A DNA stretch of 64,000 bases from Phycomyces nitens (taxonomy: Eukaryota > Mucoromycota > Mucoromycetes > Mucorales > Phycomycetaceae), in the NCBI GenBank assembly GCA_022702545.1, contig JAHRBC010000004.1:3410001-3474000 (forward strand). The letters run 5' to 3'. The position numbers and the translations under genes are program-made. Below the pieces are notes generated by a model. It had not been told where the DNA came from, made no database searches, and was given only the letters and a program-made list of their open reading frames with translations. The first letter of the stretch is position 1. Every line of letters starts with the position of its first letter. Positions 35,552 through 48,435 of the stretch are shown here, in pieces.

Positions 35552-38500
35552 CACACCAAAAGAAATTTGATTACTAATTTGGACAGGTTTTCAGCACTTT
35601 TATTGGCGCTTGCTGGGAGCAATAAATCGCCTTATATAGAATAAGGAAATCTGGCCATAGAATGGGTTTAAATTATAGCTGCTAAAACGAATTTGGAAAT
35701 AATGGGTTTTGGAATACAGCAATTTTATTTAGAAAAAATATTGGGAAAATATTAGGGGGGTTCAACTTTTATTAGAATTAGAATTAGAATTAGGCCACTA
35801 CTAGGCCACTACTAGGCTTTTACTTGGCCTTTGCTTGATACCTGTCCAGAATTTACCTGGCTACTTGGACTCCAGCAAGGTTCACTGACATGATATATGG
35901 ACAAGCAAGGTTGCAGTGTAAAGAGCCAGGGTCACAGACAAACTATTCATATAACCACAGACAGAAATATCCATTGCTAGTATTGAAAAATGGCAAAAGT
36001 TAGTAGTTGTATTTACACTGATAATTATATAGTAAAATACCTTTGTTATGGATGAAGAATGATGCTGTTTTGTATGCCATTTCCTTGTCTAAAATGTAAA
36101 CCATGTGTTAGTATGTGAAGTGTTTTAGCTTGCAGTGGCTTGTTTATTCATGTAAAAGCTTACCTCATAATGACAAGCACTTAATTAAAAGGATCTTGAT
36201 TAATTAACAAGTACAAAAGTAATATATGGTTTATTTTATTTACCAGAACTGATCAGAAGCATGATTTGAGTATTCTCTATAAAACTAGAGTATTAATCAT
36301 CAGTCATTACAATTTTTGTTTGATGAGTAAGAAAAAAAGAGAAAAAAATCGACTAGTAAAAATAAGAAGAAAAGAAAAAAAATGCCAAGACAAAATTCAA
36401 AGTCAGAAAACTATTTAAGTAATCATTGGTCTAATTGTTGACAGGCACCTTCTTTGGTTTTCTTTTTTCATTTACTCAACATCACTTTATAATGGGAAAG
36501 GAAAAGTTAACATATAATAAATGCTTGAGCAAAATTAAGCTCGTAAACCATTCTCTCATCTGCCACATATGTTCGCAAGAGTGCAGTACATTGTATAATC
36601 TTCAGCGACACATTCAGGCCCATAATCCAGTTACCTCTTTGGATTCATCAACTGAAAATGTACTCGATCCCAACGCCACAAATATTCCCGATTCACAAAG
36701 AGAATTTAATGTTGCGGAAGATGATCAAGAAGCAGCATTCCAAGCTGATCTTTCAGCCATGATTGAGGAAGAACAGGAAGAAGCCATGGGAGAGGATCTT
36801 TTATCTCTTAGAGAGAGAATTTTCAACATGGCATCATCAACAATTGACAGCAACAGGGAATCGGATCTTCCTACCTTGGCCTTTGAAGACTGCCAATCTC
36901 TTTTGGATTTTTCTGCTGCGTCTGGTGAATGGAATCGAAGCGTACCTCCCTTCTTTCCTTTCCAGAATCTCCAGACTTTAGTCTTGCAAGCCTTTGTCGA
37001 CGGTGACGACAGCATGATCTCTGTTTCCATGCTTACAAAGATCATGTATACTATCAATCTGCTGTTTGAGTTGAAGAAGAAAGCAGATGAGGCCAAAGCA
37101 GAGTTCAAGCTGCCAAAGGTCGGAACCTTGTTGAATTATCAGCACAACAAGTTCAACAAGGTTCCTCTGTTCCCTACGACTGTCAAGAAGGTTACCATCA
37201 AGGCCACCTCAAATTTGGGCTCAGGCATCACCGGCCAAGAAAAGACTGTAGATTGTCACTTCAATTTGCCTTCGGATCACATACGTCTTCTCTTGGCAAA
37301 CCCTCAAAAGGCACCATATCTTTCGGCTCTCCCTGATTTCACCGAAGATCAGTGTCTTTCTGTCCAGCAAGGCGAAAAATGGAGAAGAAATCCTTTGTTC
37401 CAGCATCCCTTTGTACAAGCAAACGGCAAAGACTTCTGGGTTGGTGATGTTGTGGTGCTATCCAGTGGACAATCGGTTTTAGTCGAGAAGTTTTACCTCA
37501 GAAACACGCTCACTCTTTTTGATGGATTTCTTGTTGAACAAGGCTTTGACAGTGAAGGCCATCCTTTACATAAAGTACAAAGCTCTCCTGTCGCATACGA
37601 AACTAAGTACCTGGATTCTGTTTGGCTCCCTCCTATGCTCTATAGTCATCCTAAGTACTGGATTTCCTCTGGTGAAGTATCTCTGAACCAAATGCACTAT
37701 GGCCTGTTGTTCAAAAACCATCCTTTGCAAAAGCCGATATTCAACAGTGCCAACCAGTTCATTCGATATCAGAAGGCCATTGTCGCCCCACTTGCTATCT
37801 TTTCTGACGATACCTCTGGAAATCTGACGAAAACTCATGGTATGTATGACAGTGTGCTGGTAAACTTCCCTGCCATGCCATATGGTATGAGAAACCGACG
37901 CGAAAACAACTTCTTTGTCACCGCAGTTTCTCAACAAGCCGGATTCAAGTCGACACATCTGATGCCTGTTCTCACTGCCGACCTCAAGTCCCTTGAAAAT
38001 GGTGTTGAGATGTACTCGTCAGTCTATAACGAGACTGTAACTGTCTGTGCTCCACTGCTCTTCGTTACGGCTGACAACACCCGCCATGCTGAACTTGTTG
38101 GCTTGAAGCACTCAACGTCCAATTTCCCTTGTAGAAAGTGCTACTACCGCAACTTGGGAAGAGTGTCTTTTGATGAGTTCAACTCTGATCATCTGGTTTG
38201 CCACTGTCCACGCAGATCAAAGGAACATTTTGAGCTTGCTGCCGCTGACCCAACCCGCAAAGAGAAGGCAATTCCTGGTATCTTACCGAACATCGACGAC
38301 CTTTACCTGGAAACAGAGAAGCCAACCGATAAGGCGCTTATTCTTGCTGATCTTGGATATAGTAATACCGGTACTGAAGACCTACTGTGTCTGCAGTCGT
38401 TCGATCCTGCCCTTGATACACCTGTAGAGATTTTGCATACTGTTGCTCTTGGAGTATGTAAATACCTTGTTAACCATTTGTTCAAGGAAGTTTTAAAGGG

Positions 38501-39773
38501 AAACACTGCTTCACAAGTAAAGTTATCTGATCTGTTGGAGCAAGAAAAAGGTTCTAGGGACTTTACAAGGACTTTCAGAAAGAAGCTTAGACATAGTGGA
38601 TCTTACCTTGGCAAGGAGTTCAAGATTCTGGTGCAAGTTCTGCCGCCGATTCTTAATGCTGAATTCACAGACGACCCAAAAGTTTGTATGATTGCCAAGC
38701 CCTTTACAGAACTTGGTATTCTATCATCTTTACTGTTTGTTCGAGAGATAACCACTGACTTTGATCAATATCTCAACAACATCGATAATGCTGCTCGCCG
38801 TCTGGTCAAGTCCTTGCACGAATACGATGTCTATGCTAAGACCAAGTTCAGCCTGACCCTGAAGACCCACCTTCTGCTGCATCTTAAGGAAGACATCAAG
38901 AGGTTTGGTTGTGCTTTACATTTTGAGACCGAGAAAGGTGAACAATTTAACAAGTTCATCCGGACTCATTTGGTGTATTTGAACCGTCGTGCTGATAACA
39001 GGGATCTTACCCATAAGTTTGGAAAGCAAGATATGCTCAGACACATTGCTAACGGAAGCTCATGGATTGACAGGACTACAAGAACTCGTGTACAAAGTGG
39101 ACCCGGTATATCTGCCTTTTTAATGATCAAGGAAGCAAATTTTCTGACAATTACTTTGGTAAACGTCAGGAATTTGTGGACAACAATCATGTAAACAGAA
39201 AGATTGTTGCTGGTGTCTCTGTCGCGTTTTCTTACAACCATGATGCCAACAGACTTTTTACTGGAAAGGTGATGGAAAGTAATGGTGTTTTGTACATTCA
39301 GCATTACCAACTTTCCTCACCCAACCTGAACTTGGCAATAGTTGGCTGCCAAGCAACTGAACAATACTGCAAGTTGGAAGATGCTAGAATCGAATGCATG
39401 CTACATCTGACCTTAGGTGAGCGCCTTTCTCGCATCAACCTCTTCAAGTTTGGATCTTATCACTTCTTTTGCAAGAACTACTTCCGTTTTTTTACTTTAA
39501 ATCAATAAAATTCTTTCTTCTTTGTCCTCTTTTTTTTTCAAAGTGCTTTTTAATTTCAGTTTGGGCTGTTAACTATTTCTATTGGCTATTTGTCAAAAAG
39601 TAACAGCGAGATTCAATTTTAGAAGTACCGACTCTCCCAAATTAGATTTATTCAGATTATTCTGAAAAACAGGCAATTTTCAGCTCAGAATTGACTTTTA
39701 TAGGCAAAAAAACCTTGTTTTAAACTCAATGACCCTAAATTACCATATTTATACGAGAATTTCTTTTGGTGTG
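35552..39773 (+). mobile_element. Element B: complete 4.2 kb element in A2 transposase
   Basis: 16-bp perfect terminal repeat CACACCAAAAGAAATT, with AT on both sides (35550-35551 and 39774-39775). The empty site in A1 reads GCAATATGCACC. A 2-bp duplication separates it from families A, C, D and E, which use 3 bp. It holds one large transposase gene. Flanking gene-less stretches: 35570-36490 with an ATTAGA microsatellite near 35773 and a TAGGCCACTAC repeat; 39510-39770 with nothing seen. Confidence 0.9.
36492..39508 (+). CDS. DDE transposase with C2H2 finger (Plavaka/KDZ-like), one frameshift
   Basis: Starts MGKEKLTYNKCLSKIKL. A C2H2 finger (CHICSQECSTLYNLQRHIQAH) lies at residues 25-45, then an acidic stretch (EEEQEEAMGED). 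The core shows IFSDDTSGNLTKTHGMYDS (about residue 438), which I recall from fungal transposases of the Plavaka and Kyakuja-Dileera-Zisupton group, followed by a cysteine cluster (FPCRKCYY, HLVCHCPRRS) and FETEKGEQFNKFIR. The frame breaks in a run of five T at 39117-39121. One more T would join SGPGISAFFNDQGSKF to DNYFGKRQEF and run to 39508, giving about 1005 residues. A recent mutation or an assembly error both fit. Family assignment is uncertain. Confidence 0.75.
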
Positions 39774-40846
39774 ATGCACCTGCACCTCCATCTTCACGAC
39801 ACCGTTTGTGATTTTGGACCTGTGTACGGTTATTGGCTCTTTGGGTTTGAGAGATTCAATGGCTTGTTAAAGAATATTAACACGAACAGAAGAGATGGGT
39901 TTGAGATGACCTATATGCAAAACTTCCTGGAAGATGCATACAAGAGTGACTATGTCAATGCCGTTTTTCCCAATTCGAGCCAAGTCCTCTTTTCTCCTGT
40001 TCTCCAGAAACTCACGTCCACCACACCCACCATCCTCTCCTCTCCCTCTACAACCTACTGCACATTTGACTTGCAAGACTTTCTTCGACTCTCCAACGAT
40101 GCAACAATTCTTGTCAAAGGCAATGAACCGCTCCCTCCATCTGCATTTCCTCTCTTGACCAGTAAGCCTTCCTCAATAAGTGATGTCCACTATCCTTTTT
40201 TGTTGGAGTATTACAAGAAGCAGTATGACATTCCAGACCTAGTGGACTATCGTCACACCTCCCTCTCGCCGTTTTTCGTTGATAATCAGATTGGCAAACT
40301 GAAATCAATTGTTATTCTAGGCCAAACATATGTTGGCAAGAATAGTTCTGTCAGTCGTGGGTCTTTTGTCCAGGCACTGTTCCTTGGCAGATACGGCGAC
40401 CATGCAAATGCGTATACTGGCCAAATCCAGTATATGTTTACTCATTCCTTCATGCCACCAACCAACCAGACAATCTGCTCAAGTCATGGAATCCAGCACA
40501 CCGAGCATGTTTTTGCATTTGTCCGATAGCTTCCTCTGTCTTCAGATAGATCACGAGAAGATGATGGTGTGGACATTTGCCTGCCTGAATTTTCAGATGA
40601 TGACTATCAGTGCATCCTGCCTGTTCATCGCATCTTGCTTGAGGTGGCCACTGCCAAATATACAAAGAACAATGAGACGACAACACTAGTCATTCCTCTG
40701 CCAAAAAAGCAATATGCTTAAATAAATAAATAAAAACATCTTTCCTTCAAGGCAAACAATTTTACCTTCTAAGTATGTTATTAAGACAAACTGTAACAAT
40801 CAGCTTAAGAAGAGATTTTTTTTAAATTTTTTAATTGTTTAATTTT

Positions 40847-41976
40847 TTATTCGTCATCTCTGACAGTCCACTGTGGTGGTGGGGGGAGCATGCTGTCAGG
40901 GACTGGTTTGGTCACAACACTGTGGAAGCGTCTTTCCATCAGCTGTCGAGAATTGTTGCCCAAGTCGACACAGGCATACAAGTCAACCATTTCGAGGAAA
41001 TGGTTGAACTAAAAGGACAATTAGTTTCTATTTATTATATTTCAAAAACAATAAACTTAGCTGGAAAACAATTTACCTCGTTGCTTCGCCAACTTGGGCG
41101 CTTGACGTGAATGATGCGCACACCTGGAGTCCCAGGTGTCTCATCACCAGACTCGCCATCAGACATTGCTCCTTTCTGAATGAGATTGGAGCAATCCCTA
41201 CCCATTGCAGCATCAATGGCAGCCTTGTTCTTGGCATAGGTAAGGCCACGGCGTTTGAGGTGCTATAGATCAATTGGTATTAATATTACTCTTAAAACTA
41301 AGCTCTGATTAGAATATAAAACACAACTTACATCACCCTCACGAGAAGAGCGCCGTGTCTTTGCCTTTGCGGCATCCCTCTTGCTAGAAGTCTGGGACTC
41401 CAGGTGACACCGACTGCGGAAGTGGTTGTGAACCTTTTCACGGATGTCACTGTTTCGCAACCTGGGGTCCCGAGACCTTTGCACCAGGAAGGCCATTAGG
41501 TTGTCCACCAACTCTTTATTTGGACTGTCGTTGAAGAAGACCTTGGTGTTCCACCTGGGCTTCCTGTTGTTGGTCTCAATTTTGGCCTGGTCATTCGACC
41601 TGAACCTTGGTGTCCACATGTAGCCATGAATAAGTCTCTATTTTATAGCATTAAATTAGTGAATTATTATTACTCTGTTACTTACAATCACTTCCGTGAG
41701 GTCCTTTGGTTTTGGCTCAGGAAGAACATTGCCAGTAGTGCTGACAACTGGGGCCACAGCAACAGGAACCACTGGCCCAGTATTTGAAGGCTGACCAGTG
41801 TTGGTGTTGCCTCCAACATTGGTACCACTTTGGCCGTTCATGGTGGTATATGCTTGTTTGAGAAAGCCTACGTCGTTGCTTATTGTCAAGACAGTTTGCT
41901 TCATAGCAATTATCTCCTCCATCATCTGAGGATTCTCTGCATTGGGCTGAGGAGCAAGTGTGCGTCTGTTTGCCAT
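40847..41976 (-). CDS. CACTA accessory gene (gene 2) of A2
   Basis: Exons 41976-41686, 41637-41332, 41262-41077 and 41008-40847, all introns phase 0. Predicted 314 residues, from MANRRTLAPQPNAENPQMM to PPPPQWTVRDDE. It is intact although the neighbouring transposase is destroyed. The N-terminal third looks like a coiled coil, the middle (WNTKVFFNDSPNKELVDNL and the basic KRDAAKAKTRRSSREGD) could bind DNA, and exon 3 has the acidic MSDGESGDETPGTPG followed by RPSWRSNE. It converges on the transposase, with stops 126 bp apart. Family unknown to me. Confidence 0.75.
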
Positions 41977-44203
41977 TGTCTAAAGAACATTAAAATAGTC
42001 AGTGTCAATTATATTATACTGTGTCTGGATTTAATATAAATGATATTCTTTACTTGTAACTAAAAAGATAATAAGATGATGAGAACACAAAAGAGTGAGA
42101 AAGAACAAGTCAATTATACGAAAAGCATATTATATATTAATAGCCATATACATGGCTGTATCCAAAAAGACTTCTTGTAGACTATCAGAGTTGATATCGG
42201 CAATCAAAATTGTCCTTTATTAATTAACTAGTGAGTTGGTCTCTTTGCATAAAGAAAAAGACTTTGTAAAATCGGTTTTTATATATATATACTTTGGGTT
42301 TATTCTATAACACAATTAATATTACTATTCATTTAGCTTTAAATCTATTTGTCTATATATTTTATTCTGTTTACATTATACAGGCTCTTTAACAATAAAC
42401 ATTATCCATCTATCCCGAAAACCTTATTCTTTGAACCAAACGATTCTTGATAGTGTTGATTACACAGCTTTTTTTCACATTGATTCTGCGCCTTTATTGT
42501 AAGCCCAAGAAAATAATAAACAGCAGACTGAAATCTAGCAAAGCATATTAATCGCTCAAGATATATTTTGGATTCCATCCATTACACCTATTCTGTCTCT
42601 ATTTCAAATTCGATGTGGGCCCTTGTAATTAATCTCTCTTTTTCCCTATATCCGCGCCAATTTACTTTTCTCTTTACACTCCCATAAACACAGGCTGATT
42701 CCGATGTATCCTTTCCACATTGCCCATCCAGGTTAACAATCATCAGTTAAACTCTCTGTAATCTTATAATTTATTCTGACTCTCTCTCTTTCTATCAATC
42801 TTATAGACCTCTTTGACTCACACATCTCATTATATTATACTGTCATTGGGACCATGGTAAAAAGTCTTTTCAAATCAAAATTTTCCTTATCTGACTTTGT
42901 TTACTCTGCAATAGACCACCCCTGCCATTCACCCCATCTGCCTCTTCCATAATCTACGGCTGCTATCATGATGGTAATGCCGTTTCTTGTTCTTTATACT
43001 TTTCTATAATATTATTTCCGTTTGCTCTTTTTATCTTATAGCCCTATTCCACCCGCATGGCCTATTATATAGCACCATCATCAGTGCCCAGGTAAAAAAC
43101 TTTTTTATGTCAAAAAAATAATTTTCTTTTCTAACGTTGCTTATTCTAATTTAGGCTATCACCATCACTGTCCACCCCATCTGCCTCTCTCATCATCTAC
43201 GACTGGTTATCATAATGGTAATGCTGTTTCTTGGCCTTTATTCTTTTCCATAATATTATTCTGGCTATTTACTAATAATTTTCTATACTCTTAACAAGAC
43301 ACTATTATTGGCCGCCATATACCATCCCTCTACTATAATCACCAACTCTGTTTTTGGTATGTAAATAAATTTTTCTATCACTCAATTCACCCATATTAAT
43401 TTATTTTATCCCATCTCTAGTCAATCCAATCATACAAGATGTCATGTCACACAATTCAGCCCCTCTTTGTCCATTCTTATCCAATCTTTGCAATGTAAGT
43501 ATAATATCCCTCGCATCTTGAATAGCACCCGCACTCTTGAATATATATCGCTAATATAACTTTTATTATATCAGAACACTACCGCAACCACCTAAATTGC
43601 CGCCAGACCCTATTTTCAGGTATTGTTCAGTAGAGAAGCACCCGATCCAAGTAGTATCAAGTAGGCTGGTAGAAGCGGCAAGGATAGACCGTAATAGTAT
43701 TAGAACTCGTGTATAGAACCATTCTATTCTTTCCAATAAACACAAATATAAACCATAAACAACCTAATAAGTACGGGATATAAAATAATTGAGAGTATAT
43801 CACTGGTCGAGAGTAATAAAGAGGATACCAAAATCAATAAATAATGGGCTATCTACTGTAGGCAAAGTACCTTATACTACAGTTATGTGACTTCTCAAGG
43901 GTATAGGCAAAGGAACCTTGCCATTCTATTTTTAATAGACTTATTGAATATAATAAAATTAAAACTGAGATTTGCATAGGTAATTCTGGTATTCACTTCA
44001 AGTTGACATATTAAGAATACTAACTCCCCTTACTAGCATCACCCCTAGTGGACTAAACACCAGTGTTTAGCGCGAAAATGCTCAGGCACCAAAGGTACCT
44101 TGTGCACTAGGCATTTGTTCACATAAACTCCAGTATATACCTTACCTTTGTCCAGGAATATACCTACCTATATACCAGTGTATATCAAATGGTTTTCCCA
44201 GTG
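41977..44203 (+). other. A2 tail with third-gene micro-exons
   Basis: 2.2 kb beyond the accessory gene. It carries the same series of small exons and introns as A1 at 50411-51270; the last exon is 43575-43664 and has the same TAA as A1. The 42060-42800 stretch is AT-rich, with no gene seen. The last 0.5 kb to the terminus is AT-rich and includes the palindrome-like CACTAGG/CCTAGTG motifs near 44050 and 44110. Confidence 0.5.
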
Positions 44204-44998
44204 TCTGTTGCAAAAGTTGCTCTTCTTTGGAAAACGTGTTACAGAAGACTAAGGCCAGCATCAAAAGACATTATCTGGTAAGAACAAAATGATTACGTAG
44301 TATGAAATAGACGTATTAAAGTTATTATAACCAATAAATACTATTCTCTTACAACCAATTACAATATTTAAAAAATAAAATTGCTATAAAATATATTATT
44401 ATTATCCAATAAAAAATTCAATAAGCTAAAATATACAAAAATAAGAACCAATTGAATGAAATATGCTATAATAATAGTCAATAGAGTATAATACTTTTAT
44501 CTAGTTAGCTAAATATTGTCCAATTAAAGTCTATAATGACTAGAGTTTTTTATATATAAGTACCAATAGAAATCTCAAAAACAGGAAAATCATCAGTGTG
44601 TTAAAAAGACAATTGTACATCCATAATAAAGCGGAGATACATAATGATCCAAAAAAGTAAAGGGAAATGCAAAAGGTGTAAACACAAACACACCCCTAGA
44701 AGCACCCTTTGATTTCCCATAGTGATATAAACCTAGTACATTATTTTGTATTGCTTACAAGTATATATTATGCTTATCAATTACTATATCATGCCTCTTG
44801 TTTTGAATGATTATACTGAAAGGGATCTCCAGAAATAAACACTATATGTAATAGGAGGTCAATAGAATATGTACTGAAAAATTAGTTGAAGAATAATATA
44901 ATTATTAGACAATCATCTTACCATAGAAAATCAACTTTGGCATATTCAAATCATATGATTCAAAACTGATTCGAATCTCATTGTAGCAAACAGAGTAA
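44204..44998. mobile_element. Old D-like copy, left part (split by A1)
   Basis: 44870-44998 resembles the D R half (CCATAGAAAATCAAC, GATTCAAAACTGATTCGAAT). It continues at 51810 after A1 with a D-like stretch, so A1 landed in an old D-like element. 44204-44290 (GTTGCTCTTCTTTGGAAAA) faintly resembles the D second exon. Between 44290 and 44870 I see AT-rich sequence without a gene. Confidence 0.45.
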
Positions 44999-45242
44999 CA
45001 CTGGAAAAACGGCCCTGAATACACTGGTGGTATAGTAGCCCTGAACTGGTGTGAAAGCTAGTCTATTTTTCAACTCCACAGTTTTCCTTTTTTTTTATTT
45101 CGAAAATATAATTTTACTACATCCTATTGGTTCAGATACAATGAGCATTAGAATATTACTTTTTATTATTATAAAAGTATAGCAAATAAAATACATGTAA
45201 CACTCGTTTCCTTTTAATAATAATATTACAAACACAAACATC

Positions 45243-48200
45243 ATGTCTTCTTCCAACAGTATTTACAACACCAAGTGCTATTGCACTGTATGCGGTGATA
45301 ATGAAGAAGGATTCACCTATGTGACAAGAAGAACTGTCCAACATCATAACAAAAGAGCCAGAGTAGATGCAGTATTCACATCTTCAAGGGGTATTTTATT
45401 TAAAACAACAGAGTATACTTGTATATTAATATTATATTATAAATAAAGACTCTCAAAGAGAAATGATGGAAGTTGATTCTGAGTGTAAGAAATATATTTA
45501 TTTAAATGTCAATGGTGTCTAACACACTATTATATTCTATATTTGTAGCTGTCATGACTTACCAACCTGGTCCCGTAGAAGAGGGCGGCCAAACAAATGT
45601 TCCTGTTTTGGAAATTGAGTCCATGCCTGCCAACGATGTCTCCATTGAGAATCGCGATGATGACAATGAGATCTCGGTTGAGAATGACGATGGCGCCAGT
45701 GATGATGAAGATGTTGTTGAGCTTGAGCTTGAGGAGTTGGATGCCGAAGGTTTGTACATAATCATTGAATAAAAGAAAAAGCCTGAAAAATTGAGTATTA
45801 ATATTTTCTTTTTTTTTACAATAGCCCCTTTTGAAGCCCCTGGTATGCCTGAGAACCCAGTTCACAAGTTTATCGCCATCTTCACGGTCCTTTTTACATC
45901 CCGCTACGTGGTCAACAAGGGTTCCATTGTCTTGATCGAGTTCATCAATGAGCTCTTGAAGATTTACGAGCAGGATTTCCAGCTTCCAACAAGTCTTCTT
46001 GGGCTCCAAAGAATGACTGGATTTTCCGAGATATCCAAGGGAATCCACAGATTTGTAGCATGCCAAGATTGCCATCAAATCTACGATGAATGCATGACAG
46101 TTCCTCCCACCTGTGTGTTCCAGAAGCTTGGATCCAACTCTGTCTGCGGGTGTAAGTTGGTGAAGGAGTCGTCTGTTGGTGCCTTGGCCCCAAAAAGGGT
46201 GTTTGTCTATCAATCCGTCAAGCATGCTATGAAGACACTCTTTCTTCGCCCTGGCTTTGAGGCCAGAATCAGACACTGGAACTCAGATCTCAAGATTCCA
46301 CAGACAATGTGCAATGTCTACGACGGCGCCATGTGGAAGGACGTCAAGGACATCAACGGCGCCCAGTTTACAGCGGATCCGCGCTCCCTCATGTTGGCTC
46401 TCAACATCGACTGGTTCCAACCTTTCGATGGTGTGGTGTACTCTTGTGGTGCCATTTATTTGGTCATCAATAATCTACCTCGGGAGGAGCGATTCAAGCC
46501 AGAAAACACCATCCTCGTTGGTCTTATGCCTGGACCAAAAGAGCCAAAGTCAGAGGAGATCAACCACTACCTGGAGCCGTTGGTAGATGAGTTGAACGAG
46601 CTCTATGTTGGAATGAATATTCCAACATTTGAGAGGCCAACTGGTGCCAGTGTCCGTGCTGCACTAATGATGGTGGCGTGTGACATCCCAGCAGCAAGAA
46701 AGACCAGTGGATTCACCGCCCACAACAGCACATGCGCATGCTACAAATGCAATCATCAGTTCTCTCGTCTGGAAGGCACGACCAGTGTAGATTTCCGCGG
46801 TTTCGAGTTTGCTGAGTGGAGGCTTGCGAGTGGTGCTGAAAACCGGGTGCATGCTGAGGTGTGGAAAAGTGCAAGTACATCCTCAGAAAGACATCAGCTG
46901 GAGGTCGAAAATGGTGTTCGATGGTCGCAGCTGCATCGTCTTGGATACTTTGATCTAGTACGTGGAACGATCATCGATCCCATGCACAATCTCTTTCTGG
47001 GCACGGCAAAAAGAATGGTGGAAAAGTGGACTGCCAGTGGTCTGATCGTAGACAGGGATCTTCGCGAGATGCAGAAGATAGCCGAGACCATGGTACTGCC
47101 TGTTGGCTACAGCATGCTGAAGACGAAGATTGGCAAGGGGTTCCCCAGGATGAAAGCTGACGAATGGAAGTCGTGGGTATTGGTGTACTCTCCGGTTTTG
47201 CTGAAGTACGTTCTTCCACCAGCAAACTTTGCCAACTGGATCGATTTCGTGGACGCATGTCGTATTCTGGTCAAGCCAACAATAACGTATGATGATGTCG
47301 AGTCAGCTCACCTCCATCTCCAGCAATTCTGTCAATCGTGCGAAACGCTTTACCCTGCTACAATCCTCACCTGCAATATGCACCTGCACCTCCATCTTCG
47401 CGACACCGTTCATGATTTTGGACCCGTGTACGGTTATTGGCTCTTTGGGTTTGAGAGATTCAATGGCTTGTTAAAGAATATTAACACGAACAGAAGAGAT
47501 GGGTTTGAGATGACCTATATGCGAAACTTCCTGGAAGATGCATACAAGAGTGACTATGTCAATGCCGTTTTTCCCAATTCGAGCCAAGTCCTCTTTTCTC
47601 CTGTTCTCCAGAAACTCACGTCCACCACACCCACCATCCTCTCCTCTCCCTCTACAACCTACTGCACATTTGACTTGCAAGACTTTCTTCGACTCTCCAA
47701 CGATGCAACAATTCTTGTCAAAGGCAATGAACCGCTCCCTCCGTCTGCATTTCCTCTCTTGACCAGTAAGCCTTCCTCAATAAGTGATGTCCACTATCCT
47801 TTTTTGTTGGAGTATTACAAGAAGCAGTATGACATTCCAGACCTAGTGGACTATCGTCACGCCTCCCTCTCGCCGTTTTTCGTTGATAATCAGATTGGCA
47901 AACTGAAATCAATTGATATTCTAGGCCAAACATACGTTGGCAAGAATAGTTCTGTCAGTCGTGGGTCTTTTGTCCAGGCACTGTTCCTTGGCAGATACGG
48001 CGACCATGCAAATGCGTATACTGGCCAAATCCAGTATATGTTTACTCATTCCTTCATGCCACCAACCAACCAGACAATCTGCTCAAGTCATGGAATCCAG
48101 CACACCGAGCATGTTTTTGCATTTGTCCGATGGCTTCCTCTGTCTTCAGATAGATCACGAGAAGACGATGGTGTGGACATTTGCCTGCCTGAATTTTCAG

Positions 48201-48325
48201 ATGATGACTATCAGTGCATCCTGCCTGTTCATCGCATCTTGCTTGAGGTGGCCACTGCCAAATATACAAAGAACAATGAGACGACAACACTAGTCATTCC
48301 TCTGCCAAAAAAGCAATATGCTTAA
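45243..48325 (+). CDS. Tnp2-type CACTA transposase of A1, intact
   Basis: Exons 45243-45390, 45449-45484, 45549-45749 and 45825-48325 join in frame to 961 residues. Exon 1 has the cysteine motif KCYCTVCGDNEEG. Exon 3 is very acidic (EDVVELELEELDAE). The main exon carries Transposase_21/Tnp2 hallmarks: IDWFQPFDGVVYSCGAIYL near residue 321, GLMPGPKEPK, a zinc-like CACYKCNHQF, DPMHNLFLGTAKRM near 513, and FGPVYGYWLFGFERFNG near 671, with likely catalytic acidic residues in the first and last of these. The start is the ATG of the 148-nt exon, whose length E1 and element C share. The enzyme would cut and paste at the CACTG ends; that it does so today is not shown. Confidence 0.9.
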
Positions 48326-48435
48326 ATAAATAAATAAAAACATCTTTCCTCCAAGGCAAACAATTTTACCTTCTAAGTATGTTATTAAGACAAACTGTAA
48401 CAATCAGCTTAAGAAGAGATTTTTTTTTTAATTTT

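Larger units (their letters stand above)
28497..40721 (+). pseudogene. Tnp2-type transposase of A2, split by C and B
   Basis: Exons match A1: 28497-28644, 28703-28738, 28803-29003, then the main exon in three pieces, 29081-29411, 34325-35551 and 39776-40721. Element C cuts after CGC (in the CGCKLVKES region) and B cuts after LTCN, before MHLHLHL. Two further nonsense codons are seen by comparison with A1: CGA to TGA near 35091 and TGG to TAG near 40527. It cannot give a working transposase. Confidence 0.9.
28253..44203 (+). mobile_element. A2: full-length CACTA element with two insertions
   Basis: Left end CACTGGAAAAATGG at 28253, right end GGTTTTCCCAGTG at 44203. Removing C (4913 bp plus 3-bp duplication) and B (4222 bp plus 2-bp duplication) leaves 6811 bp, the same as A1, and the two are near-identical in sequence. 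The flanks (CTT left, TCT right) are not a clean duplication; the left flank is A3 transposase sequence and the right flank is unrelated, so the right neighbour was probably changed by a deletion after insertion. Confidence 0.85.

Noticed and set aside
36435..36491. Upstream TTG start for the element B transposase
   Set aside because: The ATG at 36492 precedes the zinc finger with ordinary spacing, and eukaryotic initiation at TTG is unlikely.
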